DNA of 64,000 bases from Hemibagrus wyckioides (Eukaryota > Chordata > Actinopteri > Siluriformes > Bagridae): NCBI RefSeq assembly GCF_019097595.1, contig NC_080723.1:7849011-7913010 (forward strand). Reading direction: 5' to 3'. The position numbers and the translations under genes are program-made. Shown here piece after piece: positions 1-11,589 of this stretch. Positions within the stretch are counted from its first letter, which is position 1, and each line of letters starts with the position of its first letter. Under the pieces are notes generated by a model. It made no database searches. It worked only from the letters and a program-made list of their open reading frames with translations, and was not told the origin of the DNA.

Positions 1-2190
1 GGCAATCTGAAAGAGATTAGTGACTGTAAAGTACGTAGTGGGAGAGAGTGTAGCCAGACAGCATAGGATGGTGGTGTGTAGGATAAATTTGATGGTCTGT
101 AAGCAGAGGTCAAAGATAGAGATGGAGAAGAAAACCAAGTGGTGGAAGCTGAAAAAGGAGGAATGTTGTGAGGAATTTAGACAGAAGTTGAAGCAGGCTC
201 TGGGTGGTCAGGTAGTGCTGCCAGATGACTGGAAAAATACAGCAGAAGTGATCAGGGAGACAGGAAGAAAGGTGCTGGGTGTGTCATCTGGAAGGAGGAA
301 AGAAGATAAGGAGACTTGGTGGTGGAATGAGGAAGTTCAGGATAGTATTCAGAGGAAGAGGTTAGCCAAGAAGAAGTGGGACATGGACAGGACTAAAGAA
401 AATAGACAGGAATACAAGGAGTTACAGCACAGAGTGAAGAGGGAGGTGTCTAAGGCAAAGCAGAAGGCGTATGATGAGTTGTACACTAGGTTAGACACTA
501 GAGAAGGACTTGTACAGGTTAGCTAGGCAGAGGGATCGAGATGGGAAGGATGTGCAGCAAGTTAGAGTTATTATGGATAGAGATTGAAATCTGCTCACAA
601 GTGAGGAGAGTGTACGGAGGAGATGGAAGGAGTACTTTGAAGAGCTGATGAATGAGGAAAATGAGAGGGAACAAAGAGTAGAAGGAGTGAACTCTGTGGA
701 ACAGAAAGTAGATAAGATTAGAAAGGATGAAGTCAGGAAGGCTTTGAAGAGGATGAAAAGTGGAAAGGCAGTTGGTCCTGACGACATCCTGACGGAGGTC
801 TGGAAGTGTCTAGGAGAGACGGCAGTGGAATTTTTAACTAGTCTGTTTAACAGGGTTTTAGAGCGTAAGAAGATGCCTGAGGAATGGAGAAGAAGTGTAT
901 TAGTGCCGATCTTTAAGAATAAGGGTGACGTGCAGAGTTGCAGCAACTATAGGGGGATAAAGTTGATGAGCCATACAATAAAGCTATGGGAAAGAGTAGT
1001 GGAAGCTAGGTTAAGGAAGGTAGTGGAAATTTGTGAGCAGCAGTATGGCTTCATGCCAAGAAAGAGCACAACAGATGCAATTTTTGCTCTGAGAATGTTG
1101 ATGGAGAAGTATAGGGATAGTCAGAGAGGGTTGCACTGTGTATTTGTAGACTTGGAGAAAGCGTATGACAGGGTGCCAAGAGAAGAGCTGTGGTACTGTA
1201 TGAGGAAGTCAGGAGTAGCAGAGAAGTATGTAAAAATGGTGCAGGACATGTATGAGAGGAGCAGGACAGTGGTGAGGTATGCTGTAGGGCAGACAGAGGA
1301 GTCAAAGTGGAGGTGGGACTGCATCAGGGATTGGCTCTGAGCCCCTTCCTGTTTGCTATGGTGATGGACCAGTTGTCAGAGGAGGTCAGACAGGAGTCTC
1401 CTTGGACAATGATGTTTGCAGATGACATTGTGATCTGTAGTGAGAGCAGGGAGCAGGTGGAGGAAAACCTGGAGAGGTGGAGGTTTGCGCTGGAGAGAAG
1501 AGGAATGAAAGTCAGTCGTAGTAAGACTGAGTACATGTGTGTGAATGACAGGGAGGGAAGTGGAACAGTAAGATTACAGGGTGAAGAGGTGAAGAAGGTA
1601 CAGGAGTACTTGGGGTCAACAGTCCAGAGTAATGGAGAGTGTAAAAGAGGTAAAGAAGTGAGTGCAGGCAGGTTGGAATGAGTGGAGAAAGGTGTCGGGA
1701 GTTCTGTGTGATAGAAAAATTTCAGCGAGAATCAAGGGGAAGGTGTACAGGACAGTGGTGAGACCAGCCATGCTGTATGGTTTAGAGACAGTATCACTGA
1801 GACAGAGACAGGAGTCAGAGCTAGAGGTAGCAGAGCTGAAGATGTTGAGGTTCTCTTTGGGAGTGACAAGGTTGGACAGGATTAGGAACGAGTACATCAG
1901 AGGGACAGCTCATGTTGGACGTTTGGGGGACAAAGTTAGAGAGGCCAGGTTAAGATGGTTTGGACATGTCCAGAGGAGGGAGAGTGACTATATTGGTAGG
2001 AGAGTGTTGGACATGGAGCTGCCAGGCAGGAGAAAAAGAGGAAGGCCAAAGAGGAGGTATATGGATGTAATAAATGAGGATATGAAGCTAGTGGGTGTAA
2101 GTGTTGAGGATGCAGAAGATAGGGATAGGTGGAGAGAGATGATTCGCTGTGGCCACCCCTGAAGGGAAAAGCCAAAAGAAGAAGACTTCT
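1..2190 (+). mobile_element. RTE-clade (RTE-X/Expander-like) non-LTR retrotransposon, frameshifted, 5' end outside window
   Basis: The sequence encodes the end of an endonuclease region, a reverse transcriptase and the RTE C-terminal region in sense orientation, spread over four open segments (20-526, 648-1340, 1307-1681, 1662-2162) in alternating frames. At least two or three frameshifts have therefore inactivated it. Visible RT landmarks are [10 protein letters not shown] (RT motif 0/1, about 760-790), [15 protein letters not shown] (motif A, about 1141-1185), [14 protein letters not shown] (about 1316-1357) and FADDIVI (catalytic motif C, about 1411-1431). The C-terminal part ends in an Arg-rich GRRKRGRPKRR stretch and RDRWREMIRCGHP. 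A short 3' tail of GAAGAAGA-type repeats follows at about 2175-2190, as is usual for this clade. RT/endonuclease elements of this kind copy themselves by target-primed reverse transcription. Clade assignment rests on these motifs only. The start of the element lies before position 1. Confidence 0.85.
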
Positions 2191-2599
2191 TTTTTGGAAC
2201 ATACACAACGGGCTCCTCTCACGGAAACAACCCTGACCGGAGACAAAGTTCTTCTGGTGTTTGAACTTCTACAAGATCTACAAATAAATAACCATACAGC
2301 CTAGCTGTGGCATCTTGAAAACATTCTAAAAAGTACTTGCTGTTACCAGGATACATTTGACGAGCTAGTATGCTGATTTGCAATTTGTCTCTGGGGTTTT
2401 TACTTTATAATTCTCACAGTAGGGGAGTAGCAAATTTTGATCCATAAGAAGTTAAATTTTAGGTTTGAGGATATGATAAAAGATACAGGATGACGTTACA
2501 TTCTTATTCTTGGCCAGCTTTTTGGTGAAAAGGTAATCGCTCCACCTTATATCAACCCAGCATCTTGCCATTGGCAATTACAATCTTTACTGCTATAAC

Positions 2600-2850
2600 C
2601 CTAAATTCTTGAAAGAATTAAGTTTCTTGAAAAAGAATGGATGATTTTTATGGAGAACAATAAGCAGCCTGATACAGATCCATCCCTCCTTTGGGAAACA
2701 GTGAAGGCTTATACTAGGGGGTGAATAATATCTTATTCGGCAGCATGGAAAAAAAAGTCTTAAGGGAAAACAACTTGAGTTAGAATGCTTTGCTAAAGAT
2801 TTAGAGAATAAATTTATTAACACCCCCTCACATGTTTTGTGGAAAAAAAT
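2600..2850 (+). mobile_element. Tx1/L1-clade LINE fragment, 5' part
   Basis: In the + frame around 2620-2830 the sequence reads as the linker between endonuclease and RT of fish Tx1/L1 elements. It resembles DPSLLWETVKAY, then SAAWKKKV, then LECFAKDLENKF. It stops at about 2835 in A/T-rich sequence and resumes in the same orientation at about 3491, after a DNA-transposon remnant. I read the two pieces as one interrupted LINE. The stretch 2191-2600 upstream shows only weak resemblance to the same element and no confident gene. Confidence 0.55.
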
Positions 2851-2919
2851 ATAATTATTAATTACAAAATATAAACATTAATTAAAATAAAGTAAAATGT
2901 TAATAATATATCAAATACT

Positions 2920-3489
2920 GTACAGCGTAGCATTGTTTAGGGAAGCGCGTTGCTGGGGTGCTGAAAATCAAAATACAGTACGGCTGGAGGAACGAGTCTG
3001 ACCAATCGGAATGCCCCATTCATTTAATCATGGTTGTGATTGGCTGCTGGCTATGCGTGCAGTTGGGGAAAGGGCAGCAGAATTCTCCAGCAACCCAGTT
3101 CTCCGTGTGTCACTGTCCCTAGTGTTTCCTTTTGTTCTCTGTACAATGTATTTTCATGGCTTTTTTGCAAGCCCTATTATGTCCCCCAAACACTCTGCAC
3201 CTTCTAAGGCTTTTGGCCAGGAACATACATACATACAGACATATATACATACATACAGTACACATACAGTACTCACTATAAATGAGATATTTCTACGAAT
3301 TTACCCAAAATTCTTCTTGCTATATGCTTGCAGATGTTTTCTGTGTGTGTTTAAAGAGTGTGGGAGGGTAATTTATGGCTGAAACAATAAAAAAAAAAAG
3401 CATTTGGAGGTGGCGTCTGTGTATTGCGGATTTTTTAGTTAATCGTGGGTTTTCGAGTGTAACCCCCGCGATAAACAGGGGATTACTGT
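2920..3489. mobile_element. pogo/Tigger-like DNA transposon remnant
   Basis: The segment ends at 3455-3489 with a terminal sequence containing CCCCCGCGATAAACAGGGG followed by ATTACTGTA. This matches the Tigger-type terminal repeat (CAGTAATCCCC...TTTATCGCGGGGG) read outward. Near 3177-3212 a short open segment MSPKHSAPSKAF resembles the start of pogo/Tigger transposases, which begin M(P/A)PKR-S. The rest of the transposase is missing, so this is an internally deleted, non-autonomous copy. The matching left terminal repeat was not found. A (CATA)n stretch sits at about 3226-3260. It appears to interrupt the Tx1/L1 LINE on both sides. Confidence 0.6.
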
Positions 3490-3490
3490 A

Positions 3491-5325
3491 TTCACAAACA
3501 TCCAAAACTCAAGTGTTTGCCATCTCCTTAGACGCAGAAAAGGCGTTTGACCGTGTGGAATGGGTGTATATGTTTGAAGTGCTGGGCAGGTTTAATTTAG
3601 ATACAGACTTTATTAACTGGATACGGACTCTTTACGCTGCACCAACTGCTTGTGTTATTACTAATGGCCTTCAGTCTCTTCCTTTTCCATTGGGGCGAGG
3701 GACAAGGCAAGGCTGCCATCTGTACCCTCTTCTGTTTGCCTTAATTCTGGAACCCCTTGCAGAGACTATTAGATCCCACACGGATATCCATGGGGTTGAG
3801 ATTGGCCAGTCAGTTCATAAAATTGCACATTATGTGCAGACTATATACTTCTGTTTCTTACAAACGCTGAAACTTCTATTCACAAGACTATTGATTCTTT
3901 TAGTTTGATATCGGATTAAAATATAAATTGTGATAAATCTGAAGCTATACCCCTATGCTACTTGGTTAGTTGTCTTTTTAAGTGGTCTAGAACAGTCCTC
4001 ACATATCTTGGAATTCAACTTTCACCTGATTTATCAAAACTTCGGAAACTTAATTTAGCCCCACTTATTAAAAGTATTAAAGACGATTTAGAGCACTGGT
4101 TTAACCTACCCATATCTTGGATTGGGAGAATTAATCTCATTAAAATGAACATCCTTAATCAAATATTATATCTCATGCAAATGTTACCACTCTGGTTTCC
4201 TAAAAAGAATATTTTAGATCTGGAAGTCTTTCAAAATTCATCTGGCAAGGGAAAAAGCCATGGGTTAAGATGAAGATCTTACAGCTGCCAGTAGATAGTG
4301 GTGGACAGGCGTTACCTAACTTAAAGTTTTACAATTGGGCTTGCTATAGCCGTACAATTTCAAATTGGCTGCATTCTTTTTTGAAATTCCAGGCCTGCGT
4401 TGATGAGTGGGCAGTGATTCCATACTAAGTTATACTACTATAACATACATGCTAAGTCTGCTTACGAACAGTATGAACTCTGCTTACTTAAGTTATGGCC
4501 TGAAAATAAAAACAACCCTATCATATTCAACACAGTTAAAGTATGGCAGGACATTATGAAATGTGCATGGAGAAGGCTTTTTGTCAAGCCTGACACCTTT
4601 GAATGGCAATAGAGATTTTCTCCCAGGTGTTCAAAAATCCTTATTTCATAGATGGCATTGAAAGGGTAGAAGAGTGGCTGTTAATCTATTTTTAGATAAC
4701 ACTTTAATGTCTTTTAACCAACTAATTAACAAATTTGAGCTTGAAATTGTTTTCTGGGGATACCTTCAGATTCGCCATTTTATTAACTCTGGTAACGTCA
4801 AGCCTCCTGGAGAAATGCCAGTATACTGCGATATAGATGATTTTTTGTTGAAAATGACCAATACACCTTACTTCAAAAGCTTACCTTTTTTTAATCAGTG
4901 GATCACAGTGGTATAGATCATATCTGCCGTACCTAGGACAAAGATCTCAGTACTGAGTATATTGATGACAATTGGGTAGATACAGTTAAATCTATTAGAA
5001 GCATATTTACTGGTCGAAATGCAATACAAATTTTTGCTAGAGTGAAATCGATACTCTCATGCATTGTTTTTGGCATTGTCCAGTTATCACAAAGTTTTCA
5101 GATGGAGTGGCATGGAAGATGGGGGATATTTTTAAAACAAACTTTACCAAGGACCCTGTTTTTTTTACTTGGCTTGCCAGCAAAATACAATGCCTTAAAG
5201 GCTAACCAGTTTCTACTCTGCGATAAGCTCTTGTTACTCGCTAGAAAATGCGTCCTTATTGAGTGGATTCACTCTAGACCCCCCATCACTCTTTAAAATA
5301 GAGAGATCTTCAGAATTTTGCCTAT
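3491..5325 (+). mobile_element. Tx1/L1-clade LINE fragment, RT to C-terminal region, degenerate
   Basis: The open segment at 3375-3908 contains AISLDAEKAFDRVEW (RT motif A) and GRGTRQGCHLYPLLFALILEP (motif B region), both typical of the Tx1/L1 clade. The expected F/YADD motif C is not intact (HYVQTIYF at its place). Later segments at 3962-4273, 4674-4916 and 5042-5296 carry the clade's C-terminal landmarks, such as LTYLGIQLSPDL, WIGRINLIKMNILNQILYLMQ and KANQFLLCDKLLLLARKCVLIEW. Frames change repeatedly and stops are present, so it is dead. 3' of 5325 no poly(A) tail was clear. Confidence 0.8.
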
Positions 5326-5765
5326 GTAGAGACTAACTGCAGTGGTTGGGGAGACAGTGCCATGTTTGAAGAATTGTGGGGGCATGTTATGGAACATTTG
5401 ATTTGTATTTGAATAAGCATTCCTTTTTACTGAATACTTATACTTACTTATTTACTTATTATAAGGTTTACTTATACTGTTTGAGACAGAATGGGCTGAG
5501 GGGCAAATAGTTGGGTCAGAAGGTTCATGATAGGCTGAGAATTTTATTTTTTAAATTTATTTTTAGAATTATTATTTTTGCTGTGTTTTGATTATTGTAT
5601 CTTAATATGGTTTAACACTTCTGATGAAGTGTCTTCATCAACTATCCAGGCTGGATATCCTGAACTTTCCTGCTTGGTCTTGAGGAACATTTTTAAGGAC
5701 TCGATAAAAAGATTGTCATACTTATTGGGGAAGTTCCAGACTTCAAACACTTTTAAAATTTTGTA
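5326..5765. other. no gene recognised
   Basis: A/T-rich sequence between the LINE remnant and the polymerase relic. The small open frame at 5578-5790 shows no recognisable domain and overlaps a T-run at 5769-5780. Nothing else was identified. Confidence 0.4.
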
Positions 5766-8750
5766 TACTTTTTTTTTTTTACAGCTTTAGTTATTTCAAT
5801 TGAAGCCCATGTCCCTGTGAGAGCTCTATCCTGATCTGTGTGTTTGCATTGTTTTTGTTGCTGCTCGCTGCATGTTCTACTTCGAGGAAAGAGGAGTTTG
5901 CTATTTACACAGAATGGGAGAACTGGTGCCCACAGGCCTTTAGGTGGCAGTACTTTCACTCTAATTATGTCAAAATAATTTTCCAGAATCTCAAAGTCAC
6001 GGTAAATGAGGGTTGGATGACCGATTGGGTACATCTTATTTACATAGAGGCATAGAGAGGTGAATTCATAATAATCGATTCTTTCCCCGGGTTGAGCAAT
6101 GTAGTGTAAATGTAATGCGTTTGTTTGCCCACCATAAAGTGCATCTCGAGAGTTTAAACATTCAGGAAAATCAAACTCTCTTAGAAGGTTTATCATGTGG
6201 CTGTCACTTTTCTTCATTTTACACCATTCATGCTCCCACATCGTTGTGATTTGCAAATTGTGGGTCACTTTCAAATTTTTAATCCTTTCCATGGTTTTTC
6301 GATGGACATCTCCGAAGCTAATGTTAGAACAGCTAAGAGGATGTGGGGCCATTTGGGGAAAACACTTTTCACAACCATGATAAAAGCATCCGAGAAACTT
6401 GAAAACCTTTTGCATCTGACCGATTTCACAGTAACGGTCTACAAAATAGTTACCAAATCTGGCCTCACCTTCGTCAATGCGTGTTGAATGGGTAGGCTTT
6501 GTGTGGAAATGTATCGAACTACTGAATGGAGGGTGTTGAGTAAGATTTATGTAATTGTCAAGTGGTGGAATAGCTAAAACGTGTTTTGGGGGAGAAACAT
6601 GGTTCTAAAGATTTTCATACACACAGAAGTGATTGTTATACATTTAAAAGGGTCAACCTTTGTACTTTGCAGAATTTAATTTCTGAAAGCTAAACAACCC
6701 TTTGTGAAAATGTCGACATTGTTTATACAGTATTCAGCCATCTCTTTCTTAAAATCAAAGATTTTTCCAGATACCTTTGCATACCATTTGAAAAATTCTT
6801 CTCTGTCTTTAGGCATCATGCTATCCACACCGTAAAACCTTTGGACCTACGTAGTTTTCACGTTCTTAGATGTTTCAGAAATGGGGGAAATAACCATTCT
6901 TTTTTTTCCCGAGAACCCCATGGCTTTAGGGAGGCTGCTAAGCTTTATGGGTAGGAAAGACAGGCTATCGATGTAGGACTGGCAAAACACGGAATCGGTA
7001 AAACACAGAATCTTACCTACTTGTGCAATGATTTCAGGGGTGATTCCTTCCTTCACTAAATGATTTAACAAAATACATGAATTGAATCCTTGCGCATTAT
7101 GAGCGATAAATGTATAACTGTTGTTTAATTTGTTACGTCGGTATTTATTAAAAAACTCAATGAGACACCCATTCTCTTCGGACACCAACTCCTTTCCGTG
7201 AAAGTTGTAATTAGCTATATGAGTTCCCATTTCCTGTCTAGTCTCAAAATCATAAAAGATGTATTTCCTGTTCCTTGATTCTTTCATTTTCGGTTGTATG
7301 AAACAGTTATGTTCAGTGTGCTTTTAACCCCATAATAGTGGTTATCATGTAAAAACAAGTAAATTGTTTTTTCATGGGGAGTATTGGTGGTCTTTAAGAA
7401 AGAGTATCCGGTTTTGTTTTTACAACAGTGTAAGATCACAATTTCACAGTTTAACTGCGTCTCAAATTTAGACACGTCTATAAAGGTAACTGCTGTGTTT
7501 TCAGTTAATCCTGCAGCGTGGTGGATTTGCTTAGCGACCTGTTCAACTTGAAAACTGTTCTTTTCAGGGTTCAAAAGCCTGCAACGCACAATGCAAAGCA
7601 CATGTTGTCTTTGTTGTGAAAGATGTACAGATGTCTGAAATTAACATCTTTCCAATTTTTCTCCTAGCTGTGGTGGTTGAACTATTTGGATTACTAATTG
7701 AACAATTTGGATTACTAATTCTAGTGTCCGTAAAAATTTCACGTTTACTTTGAACTGCATTGTCGAGCATAGTTAGAAAAGACTCCAAATTGATGGACCC
7801 ATTTACTAATTGAATGTGTGGCGACAAATTAAGTGTGTAACCTCTAATTTCAACAGTGACGGCATCCGTCTGTGAAATTTCATCTGCCACTTCTAAACTT
7901 TAAGCTGTTTATAATCTCTAAAACATAATTATAAAATTCTGCAAAACTGTTGACATTAGTGATGGCGGAAAAATGAACTCTTCTCTTAATCTCAGTGTTA
8001 TTGAATCTGTCCCGGTTGATTATTCTAATATTAGGATCTACACCGTTACCGATCTGAGCATTAGGACCTACACTGTTATCAATCTGAGCATTTTGATGAG
8101 CAACATCTATCTGGATTTGTATCGTTGACATCTATTTGAGCATTTGGATCGCTTGGCATTTCAAAGATGTTCTCATTATCAGTTGCTGAGTTTTGTTGAC
8201 CAATGGCTGAAGGGTCAAATAAGTTAACAAGACTGTCATTTAACATGAGAAGATCTTGAGGAGTTAATGGGCTGTGTTGTTTAGGGGGTTCAGAAGTTAA
8301 GATGACATTAATGCTGTGATCAGTAGATAAGGCCAAACTTTCGTTCAACCGATTAAGAGCATCTATTAATGCAGGGTTCAACTGCGTAGAATGACCTTCT
8401 TTATTCAGACTATTTTGCAACGCTAACCCTTTTTAACACGATTTGACTGGAATTTTGACTGAAATTTTCATTATGACTAATGATCTCATCTGAAGTCCTT
8501 AGATTTTCGTTCAGTTGATTTACTGCATCAATTAAGGCAGGATTGAATTGTACAGAGTGTTGGAAATCATTTATACTATTCTGTAATCTTAACAGACTTT
8601 GGTTTAGTTCTGCTTCAGTTAAATACGCGTACAGGGTTGTGTAAGGGTCATATTGTAACAGACTATTTGAAGAATTTTCAAAACTGAATTCACATGGTGA
8701 TGTTGGGGTATTTTCAATTATAATTTTTTTTACCTTTTGAACATGAAATG
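5766..8750 (-). pseudogene. protein-primed family-B DNA polymerase relic (Polinton/Maverick or adintovirus-like)
   Basis: Reading on the minus strand from about 8750 down to 5766, successive open segments (8420-8079, 8131-7880, 7890-7564, 7601-7284, 7287-6847, about 6846-6700, 6415-5766) give a continuous type-B polymerase of the organellar/viral class broken by frameshifts. The 3'-5' exonuclease domain shows IFYDFET (Exo I, Asp and Glu kept), FIAHNAQGFNSC (Exo II, expected Asp replaced by Asn) and FKKEMAEYCINNVDIF (Exo III region). The polymerase domain shows RDALYGGQTNALHL, then YEFTSLCLYVNK at motif A (usual form D-F-T-S-L-Y-P), with the catalytic Asp changed to Glu. It ends after LTGTWASIEITKAV, before motif C (YxDTDS). 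The N-terminal extension has two copies of a repeat of about 35 residues. No capsid, ATPase or integrase gene was seen beside it. Family choice between Polinton and adintovirus is an inference. Confidence 0.72.
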
Positions 8751-8760
8751 TTACTCAAAT

Positions 8761-9075
8761 GCTTGATATTGTTATAGGTATTATCACCCAAATGGTCAGG
8801 CAAAAATAAATGGTAATCATGGTCACGTATACCCTTTGTTCAGTGATGGTTTTTGATGTCTTGCTGCTGCTCCCATAACTAATAATTGATTGGATTAAGA
8901 GTTCTAAATGTTTGGGAAGGCTGCTTTAAGCCAATGTAAAAATACCATGCACATAAACTGAATTGAATTAAACATATTTCTATATAATATGTAAGCCTTG
9001 TAAGGTATGAGCTCTTTCAGATGTGTACTGTGGAGTGGAATCTGGGTTGAAGCAGTCTGAAGTTTCTTATGGCCC
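8761..9075 (-). repeat. truncated LTR copy (putative 3' LTR, U3 part)
   Basis: This stretch is a direct repeat of 12294-12546. Shared blocks include ATTATCACCCAAATGGTCAGG, GATTGGATTAAGAGTTCTAA and GGGAAGGCTGCTTTAAGCCA, with about 50 bp extra at 8804-8860. With gag- and integrase-like remnants lying between the two copies in minus orientation, I infer that this is the 3' LTR of the element. Only the U3-like part is present. The expected TATA, AATAAA and U5 parts are missing because the homology stops at about 8761, where the polymerase relic begins. Confidence 0.6.
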
Positions 9076-9990
9076 CCCCTTTGATGCTTTTGGCCTAAAA
9101 GCATCACATCACTTCCTTTACACAGATTACACCTTCCATCTCGGACAGGTGCCCAGTGGCGGTGAAGCCCTGCAGTAGGTTGTCCTCCTTCGGCCCTCAG
9201 AGAATCTTACCTGTCATTGAGACATCACCTCATGCACACTGGCTATGGCTCCATTCCACAAGGCAAACTTATCACAATGTTTCTTCTTAAAATTTGGTTC
9301 TATGTACAAATGTTTCCCGGGTTTGGAGCAGAGGCATTCAGGAACCATCACAGCCAACAGGAACATCCTACATTGATTATTGAAGTATCTGCAATTACAT
9401 CTCAATTAAAGTTGAATAGGTAATAATTTACAATCATGCTTTTATTGGTAAAACCAACTACCCCATTAGGGCCTTGAGCTTGACTTTGTTCTAGTGGAGT
9501 TCTTGTGCACTAATCCAAATCGATATTCCTAGTCCCACTGACTCCCAGTACCCTCTCCACAAATTCCAATAATTTCTGACTGAAAGAGGCTTCCTTGGGA
9601 TCATTTACCGGAAGACGCTCTGTTAGGTGCTCTGTTTGTTCAGCAGGTTGCAACAGGACTGTGAAACATCAGGAATGGTGTTGTCCAGAAGTCCTTTACA
9701 TTTTTGTCATACTCTCTCCGTGGCACTGTTCATCCATGTCTGGAGACCATGCTGTAAGATTCACCAGGACTGGAACCTGGATCCATTGTAGGTCATTGAT
9801 TAGCGCTTTCGGATAGGGTCTCGTCACCACACTCAATGGGTTTGGGGTAGGGTCCACCATCCTAGTCTATCACCACATCTTTGGCAATCTGAAAAACATT
9901 TGCAAATAGAATGAATGTATGCCCCCCCTCTACACACAAGACAGAAAACCTTACAAACACTTACAATATATACTTGACTATTTATATGCC
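9076..9990. other. region between integrase remnant and 3' LTR copy, no recognised gene
   Basis: In the inferred retroelement this is where an envelope gene would sit (minus strand). A small minus frame at 9405-9214 contains several Cys residues (CNCRYFNNQC, then PECLCSKPG), but I do not recognise it as an envelope or any other family. A plus frame at 9595-9816 is unremarkable. Confidence 0.35.
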
Positions 9991-9991
9991 T

Positions 9992-10216
9992 TCAGATTTT
10001 TATGGTTTTTAATTGATCTTTGTGGGACCATCTCTTAACAGGTTGTTGGTATTTAATTTTGGGGCAGAGCTTGTAAACTGAATCTTTGTATGGTCTCACC
10101 CAGTTAGCGGACCACGGGCCCTCAGGTTGGTAGTTATTTACCATTACCTCATCACTAGTTTCAAATTTGTGATGATGCACTTCCTGAAAAAAAGACATCT
10201 TGTTTTTTTTGACCAT
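9992..10216 (-). pseudogene. retroviral-type integrase C-terminal remnant
   Basis: The 74-residue minus frame reads FETSDEVMVNNYQPEGPW then SANWVRPYKDSVYKL and ends VKRWSHKDQLK. This follows the C-terminal, SH3-like DNA-binding region of gamma/epsilon-type retroviral integrases (GDxVxV...GPL...WxGPY...W.H..Q.K). The Gly of the GD motif is Ser here. Only this end is present. It overlaps the 3' end of the gag remnant, so protease, RT, RNase H and the integrase core are deleted. The call is from a short stretch and could be wrong. Confidence 0.5.
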
Positions 10217-11010
10217 TCCAAATTTGCTGAGTTGCTTGGCGATAAATAGCAGGCAAAGAATTATGCATATTATTGAGCTCCTTACTCAGTTTGTTTACAG
10301 TAGCCTGTAACTGATTGAAATCAATTTTGGGGCCTGTTTTCTTATGGGAATATTTGCTGGAAATATGTCCTTCTTTGCCATATGAATAAAACACTGGGAG
10401 ATTATCAGAGTTATAAGGGGGTGATCTTTCCTTTCTATCTCCAGTATCCTGGCCCTCTTTTCTACAGGAATCCTTGCGGCATCTATTCCTATAGAGATTT
10501 TTAACACCTACTGCCCTTGATGCCAAAGTCATTGGTTTCTCCCCTTCTTCACCAGCGCACACAGCTGCAGTAGCGTGAATTGGTGCCATGGGTAATTCAA
10601 CTGTACAGTTAGAGTACTGACCAAGGACTGACTGAGAATCTCTTTCTGAGTTCTCATCGCTATCTTCACACAAATCTAGCATTTCTGGAACTTGGAATGT
10701 GTGAACTACAGATACCTTACTGGTGTTTTTCTCAGTTGTGCCATTTTTTTTTTTTTTAGAAGAAATTGACATGCAAACTTTGCTTCCTCCAAATCATTGG
10801 ACAGTGTTTCCACAGTTGACTTTAGCATGCTGTTGTTAATTCTAAGAAGTGCAATCTCATTCTGCATCCTGACCTTTTCATTTTTCTAGATTGTTTCACT
10901 AGCCTGTAAATTTCTTTTAGAAATTAGCCAGTCATCGAGTCTAGATTGGAGTAGTTCATTTTCAGCCTTTAACATCTAGAGTCTTTCTAGTTACTTTGTA
11001 TGAGGCAAGA
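10161..11010 (-). pseudogene. gag-like remnant: coiled-coil segment plus degenerate CCHC knuckle
   Basis: The minus frame 10772-10161 contains LPVFYSYGKEGHISSKYSHKK, which fits a retroviral zinc knuckle CxxCxxxGHxxxxC with the Cys positions mutated to Phe/Tyr; Gly and His remain. Upstream on the minus strand (about 10990-10775, different frame) is a heptad-rich segment including NEIALLRINNSMLKSTVETL and NDLEEAKFACQFLL, likely a coiled coil. The two parts meet at a run of about 13 A (minus strand; T-run at 10745-10758), which would account for the frame change. The element would have packaged its RNA through the knuckle; the present copy cannot encode it. The gag identity is an inference from knuckle, coiled coil, LTRs and PBS together. 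Confidence 0.55.
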
Positions 11011-11119
11011 ATTGCTTAAAGCGCATTGGCAATTTGACCTTTTTTGTTTTTAGGCATTTTGGGATGATTTTCAAACTTAGAGATAGCCCACTCATACGGC
11101 TTATCAACTATGTTCTCTA

Positions 11120-11560
11120 TTCCATCAAATATTCCCTGAGACAACAATCAGTCTGTCAGACTGATCCCTTGCCACAAGCATCTTTGGTCAGCAGAGTTGA
11201 AGTGTTCCACAATTCGCTGTTTGTGTTCGTATTTGGCTTTGCATATTCCCCTCCTCAGATTGGCCCTGGTGATGCTATAGGTCTCCCTGTCACCGGACCT
11301 AAAGGCTGTGTTGCATGCTTTAAGCAGAAGGCGAACCTCCAAGTTCATCCAGTTCAACCCTTCTGGTTGGGAAACAGAATGATTGTTTTCTGTGTGGTCA
11401 CCTGGTCCATACATCTGCTAATATGCTCCAAAACAGAGTTGGTGTAGGTGTTAACGTTGGTGTCTGACTCTACGGTGGTTAGCGAATACACTCCAGTTAG
11501 TGTGTGAAAACTTTTGCTGGAGAGCACTGTCAGCCCCATCCAGCCAGACTTTAATGGTCC
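11120..11560 (-). mobile_element. CR1/L2/Rex1-group LINE fragment
   Basis: Minus frames 11539-11354 and 11414-11148 form the stretch between endonuclease and RT seen in fish Rex1/L2-type LINEs. Landmarks are TNSVLEHISRCMDQVTTQKT, then NWMNLEVRLLLKACNTAFRS, then ANLRRGICKAKYEHKQRIVE and ending DQRCLWQGISLTD. A frame change lies between the two frames near 11380. No RT follows. It sits inside the leader region of the LTR retroelement relic, probably as a separate insertion. Confidence 0.65.
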
Positions 11561-11589
11561 TGACTGTGGGTTTCACATGTTTCACACGC

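Noticed and set aside
491..2208. Minus-strand frames up to 151 codons, rich in Ser, Leu and Thr
   Set aside because: They are the complement of the purine-rich RTE LINE and their composition is explained by it.
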